This document shows positions 1-8,619 of a stretch of DNA of 46,036 bases, in pieces. A model generated the notes under the pieces. It was not told where the DNA came from. It did not search any database and was given only the letters and a program-made list of their open reading frames with translations. The translations under genes and the position numbers were made by a program. Origin of the DNA: an uncultured Clostridia bacterium (lineage in GTDB: Bacteria; Bacillota; Clostridia; Oscillospirales; CAG-272); the NCBI GenBank assembly GCA_944384585.1, contig CALWTY010000016.1, forward strand, positions 1 through 46,036, in the 5' to 3' direction. Within the stretch, counting starts at the first letter, position 1. Every line of letters begins with the position of its first letter.

Positions 1-315
1 GTTTTATATTAAAATTATACTTCACTTGAGAATTCTTAACGGCCGCCTGTTCTTGTAGCATCTCGACAATATCCATCTTCGTATTTTGTGCGGTATGCCG
101 ATATATCACGGTATTTTCACCTAAAAACATCTGTAATTCGAGTTAAATGCTTAAACCTTGACTCTGAAATCTCGGTTTATATCCTCAAAATGGCTTTGAT
201 TTTTCCGATCCGATGTGCTATAATACCATCGGGACAAATGATTTTTAATCATAAAATTAAACTTATTTCTATTTTTTCATCCCCGTATATCGTGAAAACA
301 GAGGAGATGGTTTTG
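1..315. other. AT-rich left edge without a recognisable gene
   Basis: No coding region that I can support lies here. The reading frame of the AraC gene stays open upstream to about position 88, but that stretch has no ribosome site and its translation resembles nothing I recognise, so it is read as 5' untranslated sequence. The stretch is clearly more AT-rich than the following 40 kb and carries the promoter of the AraC gene. Confidence 0.5.
196..224 (+). promoter_or_regulatory. sigma-A-like promoter of the first AraC gene
   Basis: TTGATT (196-201), a 17-base spacer and a perfect TATAAT (219-224) point towards the AraC-type gene at 316. The predicted transcript start near 231 gives a leader of about 85 bases. 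Confidence 0.7.
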
Positions 316-1188
316 ATGAGAATTTACCGAAAGAACACATTCTTTGAAGACGAAAGCGGATTTTTGATTAAAAAATACAATGCTCAAATCCGCACCTATC
401 TCCATAATCACGATTTTATTGAAATCGTCTTTGTCGTTACGGGAAGCGGAAATCACATAATCGATTCCACCGAATTCGGCATGACAGGCGGAATGCTTTT
501 CATCGTTCCCTCCGGCGTCAGACACAGTCTGTTCTTTTCCGGAGAATCTGAATATTACAACATTTTTATCACCAACAAATACGCAAAAAAAATCAAGCTG
601 TTATCACCGCCTTTCCCGCAAGGCAGCTTGTATGAGCTGGTTAACGACCAAAGTCGTCAAATCAATCCCGTCTATTTATCCAATACCGACCTGAACACTG
701 TTTCAGAGTTGATAACACTCATTTTCACCGAGTGGAATACCAAACGGGAATTTTATACCGAGGTCATCGCCGCTGCGTTGAAAACGTTGTCTTGTCTGCT
801 TTGCAGAAACATTCAGGAAAAGAACAGCCATCTTACAAAGGAACATTCCGCCGATATTCTGCCCAGGCTGATCGATTACGTCAATATCCATTACAATGAG
901 AAAATCACGCTGAAAAGCATCGCTGCCGTCTATCACTATAATCCCGCCTATCTCGGAAGGCTGTTCAGCAAGACCTACGGCATCACGCTGAACGAATACC
1001 TGTACCGAAAAAAGCTGGAAAAAGCCAAGGAGCTGTTGATATCCACTGACTGCAGCATTGCCGATATTGCCTCCTCTGTGGGCTTCCCCAACACCTCCTC
1101 CTTTTACAATCGCTTCAAAACACTGTTTTCCCTGACTCCGAAAGAATATCGGCAAAGAAACACCGCGGCCGATCGAAAACACCGGTGA
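316..1188 (+). CDS. AraC-family transcriptional regulator (cupin sensor plus HTH)
   Basis: A 290-residue AraC/XylS-type regulator. The N-terminal half is a cupin-like effector domain (HNHDFIEIVFVVTGSG, then a stretch ending VPSGVRHSLFFSG). The C-terminal ~100 residues are the double helix-turn-helix domain, with the family signature around NPAYLGRLFSKTYGITLNEYL and SSVGFPNTSSFYNRFK. The start is set by GAGGAG at 301-306, nine bases before the ATG at 316; the longer upstream frame has no ribosome site. It faces a leftward glycan-use gene series, so it probably responds to a sugar and controls that cluster, although its effector cannot be read from sequence. A second regulator of the same family lies at the other end of the cluster. 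Confidence 0.9.
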   Translation: MRIYRKNTFFEDESGFLIKKYNAQIRTYLHNHDFIEIVFVVTGSGNHIIDSTEFGMTGGMLFIVPSGVRHSLFFSGESEYYNIFITNKYAKKIKLLSPPFPQGSLYELVNDQSRQINPVYLSNTDLNTVSELITLIFTEWNTKREFYTEVIAAALKTLSCLLCRNIQEKNSHLTKEHSADILPRLIDYVNIHYNEKITLKSIAAVYHYNPAYLGRLFSKTYGITLNEYLYRKKLEKAKELLISTDCSIADIASSVGFPNTSSFYNRFKTLFSLTPKEYRQRNTAADRKHR

Positions 1189-1213
1189 CTCGCATTCGTA
1201 AAGAAATCATTTG

Positions 1214-1253
1214 AAAAAAAAGCGAGAAGCCTGCAGACCTGCAGGCTTCTCGC
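1214..1253 (-). terminator. intrinsic terminator of the PfkB gene
   Basis: A 15-bp stem (1222-1236 pairs with 1239-1253) is followed on the minus strand by a run of seven T (complement of 1214-1220). It closes the leftward kinase gene. The convergent AraC gene ends only 25 bases away. Confidence 0.85.
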
Positions 1254-1278
1254 CATGGAATGGTTTCCGGCCGTCCCC

Positions 1279-2139
1279 TCAGAACGGGACCGCCTCGCGG
1301 TGAGCCACCACGATATTGCTTCGCTCGGTGGCGGCGCGGATCGCCTCCGGGATGCTTCCGCCGGCAAGATATGCCGAGGTAAAGGTGGCACAGAAGCAGT
1401 CGCCCGCTCCGACGGTGGAGACGACCCTGACGTCGGCGGGCTTCCCCGACTCATACAGCCGGCCGGTCGCGGTTTCGTAGACCTCCGAGCCGTTTTTGCC
1501 GAGGGTATAGACTACCAGCTTGAGCTGTCGATACTTGGCTGCCAGCGCCTTGCCGAGCGGTTCTCCGTTCTCCTCCAAAAGGCCGAGATCATAGAGAAAA
1601 TGCGCCTCCTCCCCGCTGATCTTCACAATGGTGGCGTTCTCAAGACACCGCGACAGGGATCCGGCGTCGAAGCAGTCCTTCCGCAGATTGATATCGCAGA
1701 CGATCTCGGGGAAGCGGCAGGCTTCCAGAATTCTGACGAGCGACTGCGCCGACTCCTCGCACCGCTGGATCAGGGTATTGAAATAAAAGACGTCGGCACG
1801 GATCGCACGGATCGTCTCGATCATTCCGTCGTCCGCCTTGATATGATCATACGCCACATCGGTCAGCACCTGATAGGAGGGGCTTCCCTTCTCGTCAAGC
1901 GTCACAAGGCAGGCGCCGGTCTTATGGGCGCTGCGCCGGATCAGCTCGGTTCTGATCCCGTGACGGGCTGCCTGCGCCAGCGCCTGATCCCCGAGGCTGT
2001 CCTCTCCCACCGCCGTAATCAGATGGGGCTCGTTTCCGAGATGAGCAAGATGTGCGCTGAAATTGAAGGGCGCGCCGCCGATGACCTCCTCCTCGGGAAA
2101 GATATCCCAAATGGTTTCTCCGTACACGATTGCTTTCAT
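1279..2139 (-). CDS. PfkB-family carbohydrate kinase (fructokinase-like)
   Basis: A 286-residue cytoplasmic sugar kinase that should phosphorylate a free sugar from ATP. The N-terminal PfkB signature is seen at GGAPFNFSAHLAHLG, and the C-terminal signature with the catalytic Asp at VSTVGAGDCFCATF. The substrate is uncertain; the opening motif (VYGETIWDIFP) is what one sees in fructokinase-like members. The ATG at 2139 follows AAGGAAG at good spacing, so the longer frame to 2175 was rejected. The gene has its own strong promoter and terminator and is therefore a separate transcription unit at the end of the glycan cluster, probably handling sugar released by its glycosidases. Confidence 0.88.
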   Translation of the reverse strand: MKAIVYGETIWDIFPEEEVIGGAPFNFSAHLAHLGNEPHLITAVGEDSLGDQALAQAARHGIRTELIRRSAHKTGACLVTLDEKGSPSYQVLTDVAYDHIKADDGMIETIRAIRADVFYFNTLIQRCEESAQSLVRILEACRFPEIVCDINLRKDCFDAGSLSRCLENATIVKISGEEAHFLYDLGLLEENGEPLGKALAAKYRQLKLVVYTLGKNGSEVYETATGRLYESGKPADVRVVSTVGAGDCFCATFTSAYLAGGSIPEAIRAATERSNIVVAHREAVPF

Positions 2140-2218
2140 GATAACTTCCTTTATTCTCAAATGATTCCGGTTCATAACAGGAAAGCTCCTCCCGGTTCAG
2201 AAGCCTTCATCCACCAAT

Positions 2219-2247
2219 ATTATAGCAAACTCGCGGAACAATGTCAA
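2219..2247 (-). promoter_or_regulatory. consensus sigma-A promoter of the PfkB kinase gene
   Basis: On the minus strand there is a perfect TTGACA (complement of 2242-2247), a 17-base spacer and a perfect TATAAT (complement of 2219-2224). It lies about 80 bases upstream of the kinase start and downstream of the terminator of the preceding gene, making the kinase independently transcribed. Confidence 0.85.
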
Positions 2248-2277
2248 GTTTTTGAAGGCAGTCGGGAAACCAGGGAA

Positions 2278-2311
2278 GAAGCGCCGCAAAGCAAGGGCTT
2301 TGCGGCGCTTC
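2278..2311 (-). terminator. hairpin terminator after the wall-anchored surface protein
   Basis: A perfect 15-bp stem (2278-2292 with 2297-2311) around a four-base loop lies just past the stop of the gene ending at 2326. The T-rich tail on the minus strand is short (TTCCC), so termination may be partial. It separates the surface-protein series from the kinase unit. Confidence 0.65.
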
Positions 2312-2325
2312 GGATCAATGTCGGT

Positions 2326-2997
2326 TCAGTGCTTTTTCCGCTTCATTCCCGCCGCGACGCCGGTGGCAAGCGACAGGGCGAGCAGTATGCTGCAGCCGAT
2401 CACGGGATCGGACGTCGGGGGGTTCTCCCCCTCTGCGGGGACTTCTGCGGAAAGCGGGGCATCCACATAGCTGCCGCCTTCCGCCCGGGTGAACTCCACG
2501 GCCCACTGGAGCGAGCAATCCTGCTTCTCGCCGTTCAGATACACGTCGGTGTATTGATTGTCGGTGAAGCGGTAATTGCACATGAGCTTCCCGTCGAAGC
2601 CGTCGACGACGGCCAGATACTCGCCGTGCGGCAGCTCGTTCGGGAACACGATATCAAGCCAGCCGCTCGCGATGCCGGAAATATCGTTCATCGATACGGC
2701 AGGCTGCTGAGCCACGGTATACTCATAGTTGTATTTCCACTCATAGACCTTGAGATCGAACGTTCCGATATCCCATGAGGCGGTATAGAAGCTGAGTCCC
2801 TTGATCGCGGCCTCTCCCTGCGTGGCAAAGCGGCACGCCAGAGAGCCGCTTGTCATATCATAGCGGGCGTTGGGATCGGCCAAAGCGGGATCCGTCCAAA
2901 AGGCAGCGAAGTTGACGGGGGTCGCCGCTGCCGGGAGCATAAGCAGTCCGAGCAGGATCGCAGCGGTGAGAATCCGGGCAATTGTCTTGTGAATCAT
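2326..2997 (-). CDS. secreted, probably wall-anchored surface protein
   Basis: A 223-residue protein with an N-terminal signal peptide (hydrophobic ILTAAILLGLLMLPAAA) and a C-terminal sorting-like region: NPPTSD, a hydrophobic helix, then basic KRKKH. NPPTSD resembles the LPXTG-like signals of Clostridia sortases, so covalent attachment to the wall is inferred. The middle part matches the C-terminal module of the next two upstream proteins (KVYEWKYNYEY..., PHGEYLAVVDG..., VYLNGEK). The ATG at 2997 has AGGAGA upstream; the in-frame ATG at 3015 lies before that ribosome site and was rejected. No catalytic motif is evident; a glycan-binding role is a guess from context. Confidence 0.75.
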   Translation of the reverse strand: MIHKTIARILTAAILLGLLMLPAAATPVNFAAFWTDPALADPNARYDMTSGSLACRFATQGEAAIKGLSFYTASWDIGTFDLKVYEWKYNYEYTVAQQPAVSMNDISGIASGWLDIVFPNELPHGEYLAVVDGFDGKLMCNYRFTDNQYTDVYLNGEKQDCSLQWAVEFTRAEGGSYVDAPLSAEVPAEGENPPTSDPVIGCSILLALSLATGVAAGMKRKKH

Positions 2998-3059
2998 AAT
3001 CTGTCTCCTTTTCATTGAATCGGTTTTATTGTGGGACCCTACCGCAGTTACCGCGGGAA

Positions 3060-3740
3060 TTACTCAATGATGAACTGCGCCCAGATTCCGGTATCCTCCA
3101 TCTCCTCGCCGTTGTGATAGGTGATTACGAAGGGAGATCCGTACTGACTCCAGATGGCGGTTCCGTAGTCATCCTCACCGGAGGTTCCGGAGATCTCGAC
3201 AAGATACTCTCCGACGGGAAGAGGCTGCTCGAAGGTGATCATATGCCAGCCCCCGTTCGGGTAGCCGGTGACCGTCATATCCACAAGAGCGATGCCTGCC
3301 GCGGAGGCAGCGTAATCGGTATTCCAGGCATAGACCTTGATGTAAATCGTATCCTCGGTGTCGGTATCATAGGTAGCCGTATAGAGGTTGATCGCCTTGA
3401 AGGGCGCGTCGCAGTTGACGGCGATTCCGAATACGCCCTCCGTCTTGAGGTTATGATGGTTCTGCGGGCCGTCGATATAGGTGGGCAGAGTGCCCTTGGC
3501 AGCCTCAAGACCGGTCGCTCCGATCTTGGGGGGAGCCTCCGTCCCGGCGTCCGTGACAGCTTCTGTGGAGCCGGAGGAGGTCTCTCCGCCTCCGCTCGTC
3601 GTCTGAGCCTGCGTCCCTTCCGACGAGGACGCTGCCGTCGTCGTGCCGCTCTCTCCGCCTTCTTTCCCGCAGCCGACAAGCAGCAGGGCGAGAAGGGCAG
3701 CCGTCAAAGCGGAAGCTGTGCGTCGTGTGAGCTTTTTCAT
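3060..3740 (-). CDS. lipoprotein with the shared C-terminal module
   Basis: A 226-residue lipoprotein. The lipobox LVGC ends a short signal peptide, followed by a Ser/Thr/Gly-rich linker of about 50 residues that would space the folded part from the membrane. The C-terminal ~115 residues (INLYTATYDT..., KVYAWNTDYAAS, PVGEYLVEISG, VITYHNGEEMEDTGIWAQFI) are clearly related to the end of the neighbouring pectate-lyase-like protein and to the middle of the downstream surface protein. The family is not one I recognise; the beta-rich pattern fits a carbohydrate-binding-like module. The ATG follows AAAGGAG. It lies between its two relatives in one leftward series. Confidence 0.75.
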   Translation of the reverse strand: MKKLTRRTASALTAALLALLLVGCGKEGGESGTTTAASSSEGTQAQTTSGGGETSSGSTEAVTDAGTEAPPKIGATGLEAAKGTLPTYIDGPQNHHNLKTEGVFGIAVNCDAPFKAINLYTATYDTDTEDTIYIKVYAWNTDYAASAAGIALVDMTVTGYPNGGWHMITFEQPLPVGEYLVEISGTSGEDDYGTAIWSQYGSPFVITYHNGEEMEDTGIWAQFIIE

Positions 3741-3761
3741 GATAGTGTCTCCTTTATATTT

Positions 3762-5534
3762 TTATTTGGTTATGAATTGACCGTGTAAGCCGGCGTCCAC
3801 CCGTTTTCCGTTGACAAAAGTGATCGACGTCGTGACAGAGCCTCTCGTCCAGGCGGCAACGCCGAAATCTCCGGCAGGAACCGATCCTTTCAGGACGATC
3901 AGATAATATCCGCTGCCGAGCCCCTCAAAGGTCACGTCACACATACTGTTATCCTGAAAATTGACCGCCGAATCGGACGCAAGCACCGGTCCCTTCAGCG
4001 TCGTCGCATAGTCGGTATCCCATCGATAGACGTCAAAGGTGATTGTTCCGACGTTGTTGTCGTAGCTGGACAGATAGAAGGATCCGCCCGACAGCGACCC
4101 CTTGGCGTTGACCAGCACCGCAAGGGTATTGCCCGCCGCCAGGTTGTAGTGGATCATATTCCCGACCCCTCCGCTGTTGGTCTCGACACGCCCACCGCAC
4201 GCGGGGAGCGCATACTCGCCCATGGAGACATCCCCCTGTCCGGGCATCCCGGAAACGCCCTCCATGTTGAAAAATTCCCCGGTATCGGTAATGCCGATCA
4301 GCTTGCTGTGGGTGGGGACTCTCTCGTTATCATACGTTCCGAAGCCGTAGAAATACTGCTTGCGGATGGTATGCGTGGCATCCTCCCACACATCGTGCGA
4401 CACCATGGAGCAATCGTAAAACGCCATGCCGCAGGGGAAGTCGTGGTTATCCAGCGCATCGAACACCGCGCCGGTTGAGGAATCGTTGTAGGTATTGAAG
4501 TGGCAGCGATAGAAGGAAATACTGTCGACAAACTTGAAATGCGCGCCGATTGAATTCTTGCTTTGCGCGGTATCGAAGCGGCAGTCGGTAAAGACGGTCA
4601 GCCAGGTGTCGTTGCTGACGGAATAATCGCCGTCAAACAGGATCGCGGTCGTATTGTCATACAGACAGTAAACGCCGATCGATTCAAATCGATTGTAGAT
4701 ATTGTAGTTGCCGGTCGGCGCGTTGCCCGCCATCACCTTGATTCCGACATCGGTAAACCCGATCGCCACGAGGTTGCTGAACCGGCAGCCGGCAAAGGAG
4801 TGAAGATAGAGGCAGGTTTTGGCTTTGTTGTTGCCGGTCAGCTGAATGCCGCTGATCTCGCAGTCGGAAATCCTGCCTCGCAGATGGATCATGGCGTCCA
4901 TCTCTCCCACCGCCACGAGGGAGGTCGGGGCCTTGGCATTGAAGGCAAAGCCGCCTCCCGTTCCGATCAGCTTAACCCCGCTCTGCGAGGAGATTTTCTC
5001 GCCTGCGTCTCCGTCACCGATCGTCAGGGTTGAGGAAATGTTATAGGTTCCGCCCGGCAGGGTCACCGTTCCGCCTGCATCGGGAAGGGCGTCGATGGCA
5101 GCCTGGATGGCGGCGGTATCATCCGCCCTTCCGTCCCCCTTCGCGCCGAACCATTTGACGTTCAGACGGTTTTCCTCACAGTCGCGCACAAAGCGTCCCG
5201 GAGCATCTTCTCCCCGGATCACGGTAGCGCCGTTCTCCTCCGTGCGGGAGGAGGCATCGTACCAGAAGGTCCCTCCGCCGCCGTCACCCGTCCGGTAATA
5301 GCCCTTCATCATAACGACAGCGGTGCTCTCCTTCGGCTGAAGCGCCTTCAGCTCCTCCATGTTCGCCACGATATAAGTGCCTGCCGAACCGGTCTGCGGG
5401 GGCATGGACTCCTCCGTGCCGATCTGCTGACTGCCGCTCTCCGCAGCGTTTCCTTTTTCCTTGGGAGAGCAGCCTGCCATGCAGAGCATGGCGGCCATTC
5501 CCGCTCCAAGCAATGCAAATATCATTTTTTTCAT
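3762..5534 (-). CDS. pectate-lyase-superfamily (beta-helix) lipoprotein
   Basis: A 590-residue lipoprotein: signal peptide and lipobox MAGC, a short low-complexity linker, then a right-handed beta-helix domain. The hallmark of the Pectate_lyase_3/GH55-like family is plain at VKWFGAKGDGRADDTAAIQA and GGTVTLPGGTYNISSTLTI (around residues 125-170), followed by many short beta-strand repeats. The last ~120 residues are the module shared with the next two genes (VYRWDTDYATTL, GSGYYLIVLKG, ITFVNGKRVDAGLHGQFI). Such enzymes cleave or bind surface polysaccharides outside the cell; the exact activity cannot be fixed. The start at 5534 has a strong AAGGAGG site; upstream codons to 5570 were rejected. 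Confidence 0.82.
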   Translation of the reverse strand: MKKMIFALLGAGMAAMLCMAGCSPKEKGNAAESGSQQIGTEESMPPQTGSAGTYIVANMEELKALQPKESTAVVMMKGYYRTGDGGGGTFWYDASSRTEENGATVIRGEDAPGRFVRDCEENRLNVKWFGAKGDGRADDTAAIQAAIDALPDAGGTVTLPGGTYNISSTLTIGDGDAGEKISSQSGVKLIGTGGGFAFNAKAPTSLVAVGEMDAMIHLRGRISDCEISGIQLTGNNKAKTCLYLHSFAGCRFSNLVAIGFTDVGIKVMAGNAPTGNYNIYNRFESIGVYCLYDNTTAILFDGDYSVSNDTWLTVFTDCRFDTAQSKNSIGAHFKFVDSISFYRCHFNTYNDSSTGAVFDALDNHDFPCGMAFYDCSMVSHDVWEDATHTIRKQYFYGFGTYDNERVPTHSKLIGITDTGEFFNMEGVSGMPGQGDVSMGEYALPACGGRVETNSGGVGNMIHYNLAAGNTLAVLVNAKGSLSGGSFYLSSYDNNVGTITFDVYRWDTDYATTLKGPVLASDSAVNFQDNSMCDVTFEGLGSGYYLIVLKGSVPAGDFGVAAWTRGSVTTSITFVNGKRVDAGLHGQFITK

Positions 5535-5610
5535 TCCATCCTCCTTGATTGAGATGAAAACCGATCTCATTCTGAGCCCGCCGACCGTGCGGGATCATTC
5601 CGGCGAGCCG

Positions 5611-7032
5611 TCACATTCCGGGCTGCCCCGTCATAGGACAGGTGAGGAATCCGGTTCCGTCGGGATCGGTGATCACCCTTGTTCCGCAGTCCACCACCAG
5701 CTTTTCCTGTCCGTCAAGGAGGACAGCCGCCCTTTTCCCGTCGCTTCTGACGGTATAGGCGCGATCCCCCTCGATCTGGGTATATTCGCAGCCTCCGCAG
5801 ACGGGCCAGGTGGAGAAAATCACCCGGTCTCGCAGCAGCTCCACGCCGTACAAATGCGAGGTATACCCCAAAAACGCCAGGATAGACGGGCCGTAATCCC
5901 CCTCCGCAGAACAGAACCCCGCCTGCGGCTCTCCGGTATACGGATCGAACTGCTGCGTGAAAAGCACCGGATTGTTTTTGGCCAGCGCGTCGCACAGCTT
6001 TTGTCCGAAAACCGCAAGCAGCGGGACATAGCCGTAATTTTCAAGCGCACGGATGGCGCGCTGATAGGTAAGCCCCTGCGGCTGTCCGCTCCAGTTGTTG
6101 AGGGGATCGGAAAGGAACAGCGGATCGTTTGCGGCGATGGAGGTCAGCGGCATGGGCGTAAAGAATTCCTCCGGATTGAGCAGATGCTCCTTCACAAAGC
6201 GATGCGCCTTCTCTGCCTCGTAGGCGCCGTGATACATGACACGGAGATTGTTGTGGATCAGGGTATCGAGAAACTCGTTGTTGCAGTCCCGATCATATAA
6301 AGCGCCCTTCTCCTCCCGCCAAAGATAGCGGTTCAGGACCCGTTTGACGGACGCTGCGCCCTCTTTCCATTTGCGCTCCTCCCCGTTTCCGAGCAGCGCG
6401 GAGATCTCCGCCAGCGTCACCCGCCCGTCATAGGAATAAGACATGATATCCATCGATTCGTAAGGCAGCGCGCCCTGTCCGTAGGGAGGGGTATCGCTCC
6501 CCCACGCGTCGGGAGCGCCGAAGAACCGGCTTGAAGCGTCTTCCCCGGTATCCCAGACGCAGAAGGTCTCAAGGCATCCGTCCCCGTCGCTGTCGCGGGT
6601 ACGCCAGAGATAATCGTCAAACCGGGAAAGCCCGTCATAAAGCCGACGCAGATAGTCGGGATCCTTCCCAGTGCGGTACCAGACGTTCAGGGCGTGCCAC
6701 GGGAAGCAGTAGCCCTGAAGATGGGAAAACATCAGATCGGGTCCCTTTTCCCCGAACCGGATCACGGAAGGAAACCGACCGTCCTCCCTGATGTATTCAA
6801 GGAAGAGATTCTGGTTGTTCCAGGCCGTCTCAAGGCAGCGCCCGGCATACATTTCTCCTCCCATCGGCTGGGTTTCGAGCCAGAGGCCGTGGTATACACC
6901 GCCCTCCACCAGAACGCGCCTGCCCTGCCAATTCACGATATTGCGCCGTCCGATCCGCTCCGCGTCGTCAAACACCCGCTGCCATTCGGAATCGGCCGTA
7001 TGAAATTGCACCTCCGTATTGGGGAAAACCAT
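5611..7032 (-). CDS. MGH1-like (alpha/alpha)6-barrel glycoside hydrolase
   Basis: A 473-residue protein without a signal peptide, so probably cytoplasmic. It has the features of the trehalase/GH63-like six-hairpin glycosidases: RCLETAWNNQNLFLEYIREDG, FSHLQGYCFPWHALNVWY, DSDGDGCLETFCVWDTGED, and a C-terminal NNWSGQPQGLTYQRAIRALENYG segment with a small beta-sandwich tail. The closest description I can give is an MGH1-like glycoside hydrolase domain protein acting on short oligosaccharides imported into the cell. GGAGGG precedes the ATG. It sits between the pectate-lyase-like lipoprotein and the solute-binding protein, consistent with outside depolymerisation, uptake and inside hydrolysis. Confidence 0.8.
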   Translation of the reverse strand: MVFPNTEVQFHTADSEWQRVFDDAERIGRRNIVNWQGRRVLVEGGVYHGLWLETQPMGGEMYAGRCLETAWNNQNLFLEYIREDGRFPSVIRFGEKGPDLMFSHLQGYCFPWHALNVWYRTGKDPDYLRRLYDGLSRFDDYLWRTRDSDGDGCLETFCVWDTGEDASSRFFGAPDAWGSDTPPYGQGALPYESMDIMSYSYDGRVTLAEISALLGNGEERKWKEGAASVKRVLNRYLWREEKGALYDRDCNNEFLDTLIHNNLRVMYHGAYEAEKAHRFVKEHLLNPEEFFTPMPLTSIAANDPLFLSDPLNNWSGQPQGLTYQRAIRALENYGYVPLLAVFGQKLCDALAKNNPVLFTQQFDPYTGEPQAGFCSAEGDYGPSILAFLGYTSHLYGVELLRDRVIFSTWPVCGGCEYTQIEGDRAYTVRSDGKRAAVLLDGQEKLVVDCGTRVITDPDGTGFLTCPMTGQPGM

Positions 7033-7118
7033 CGTTTCTCCCTCCTTTGAATCCGCCCTCCGGGGCGTATGTCGGAAGCCGCGGCACGGCCCCGGGCGTC
7101 CTCACCGGTTTGACAGGC

Positions 7119-8606
7119 TCACTCCGCCCCTGCGTTCTGATAGAATTTTTCAAGCCGCATCAGCGCCGCTCTCCATCCTATCAGACGGCTGTCCAGCGCT
7201 CCTTCCACATTATCCGACTCCGACGCGATCTCGTCGCGGAAGAAATAGAAGAGCTTGTCGATGGAAGGTGCAAAGAGAACCGCAAGGTCATAGTTTCTTC
7301 CCTCCATGATCAGATCCAGCATCTCCTCGTCGTCGGCGGTATTGGTATACCTATCCTTCAGCGCCGTATCGTAGTAGGCGGGGATCACGGTGCGGTAGCT
7401 TTCGCAGCAAAGGGTCTCGGTCACCTTGCCCACCATTTCGAGATTCTCCACGTTATTCGCCAGACAAAGCACCGAGAAATTGTCGTGCGCGTTGCTGTAA
7501 TACTCCTTCTGATTTTCATTCAGCTTGGGATAAGGCAGCACGCCGTAATCATCGACCATGTCGCGGCACTCATTCGTGAGAACGCTCATTGTCGCGTCAA
7601 TCAGCAGCACGCGCCCTTCGGCAAACATCTTATACCGATCCGCAAATTCCTCGTGGGTCATGGAAATATACGAGCCCGTGCTGTTGTAGAAGAGATCGCT
7701 CACCTTCTCCAGCGCATCCTGTACGCGGGCGCGATCCTGATCGATCGCGATTTCAAGCCCTCCCGTTTCGTCCCGTCCGACAAGCGGAATGCCGAAGGAA
7801 GGCAGATACGCATCGAGGTTGGTCACAACGCCCGCCGCAAAGCCATACTCGTCTTTGTTGTCGCGGATCCCGTCCCGATTGAGATCGGTATAAATGTCGG
7901 TGGTAATCTGTTTGATATACTCCACCGTCCACCGGCCGTCGCGCACCGCCTGATACAGATCCTCGATTTCGTATTCCGCCGCCATCGTTTTGTTGAACAG
8001 ATAGCCGTGCGCCAGATGAAGCGTCGTCAGAGAGATGTCTCCGACGGCGGCAAACAGCATACCGTCGACGGTAAACGCCTCGTTGCATCGGCTGTTCCAC
8101 CAGGGCTGCCCGAAGTTGACTCCCGGCACATCGTTGTTCCAATCATAGAAGTACCCCTCGAGGATCAACGTTCCGGCGCGCCAAGCGCACATCAGAACCG
8201 TGTCAAAGGCGTGATCGTTCGCGGAAATCGACTTTTTGATGGCCTCCTCATGCAAAAGCTGCCCTGCCCCGGAGGAATAGCCGACGGTGATCACCGGAAC
8301 GACTTCGATTTCGTATTTCGCCTCCACCCGCATATTGCGGTCGTGTACGGCGGCATCGACCGCATCGGACTGGGTTTCCGAAAAAATCTCGAACTGCTGA
8401 TTGTCGCTGATCGAAATCTTATACTGTTCTCCGTTGAAGCTGACCGGCTCAATGCCGTCCGTGGCGGAGAGGCGATCATCCGTACCGACCGGAGCCGGAG
8501 GTCTTGTGTCGGTTGTTTCATTTGCGGGCGGCTTCTTCCCGCAGGCAGCCGCTGTCGCGATCGTCAGAACAACAAGCAGAAGGGCTGTGATTTTCCTTTT
8601 ATTCAT
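7119..8606 (-). CDS. ABC transporter solute-binding lipoprotein (extracellular, sugar type)
   Basis: A 495-residue lipoprotein: signal peptide ending in an AAAC-type lipobox, then a family-1 solute-binding fold of the large type common in Clostridia (RNMRVEAKYEIEVVPVITVG, PWWNSRCNEAFTVDGMLFA, GDISLTTLHLAHGYLFNK, DLNRDGIRDNKDEYGFAAG). It should bind an oligosaccharide and deliver it to an ABC importer. No permease or ATPase gene lies in this window, so the partner subunits must be elsewhere. The ATG at 8606 follows AGAGAGGT; the upstream in-frame extension overlaps the preceding gene and lacks a ribosome site. Confidence 0.85.
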   Translation of the reverse strand: MNKRKITALLLVVLTIATAAACGKKPPANETTDTRPPAPVGTDDRLSATDGIEPVSFNGEQYKISISDNQQFEIFSETQSDAVDAAVHDRNMRVEAKYEIEVVPVITVGYSSGAGQLLHEEAIKKSISANDHAFDTVLMCAWRAGTLILEGYFYDWNNDVPGVNFGQPWWNSRCNEAFTVDGMLFAAVGDISLTTLHLAHGYLFNKTMAAEYEIEDLYQAVRDGRWTVEYIKQITTDIYTDLNRDGIRDNKDEYGFAAGVVTNLDAYLPSFGIPLVGRDETGGLEIAIDQDRARVQDALEKVSDLFYNSTGSYISMTHEEFADRYKMFAEGRVLLIDATMSVLTNECRDMVDDYGVLPYPKLNENQKEYYSNAHDNFSVLCLANNVENLEMVGKVTETLCCESYRTVIPAYYDTALKDRYTNTADDEEMLDLIMEGRNYDLAVLFAPSIDKLFYFFRDEIASESDNVEGALDSRLIGWRAALMRLEKFYQNAGAE

Positions 8607-8619
8607 ATGTATACCTCTC

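Noticed and set aside
1255..2778. Long rightward open frame across the kinase and surface-protein genes
   Set aside because: It is antisense to two well-supported leftward genes, crosses a promoter and two hairpins, and its translation has no recognisable family pattern. GC-rich codons produce many such shadows here.
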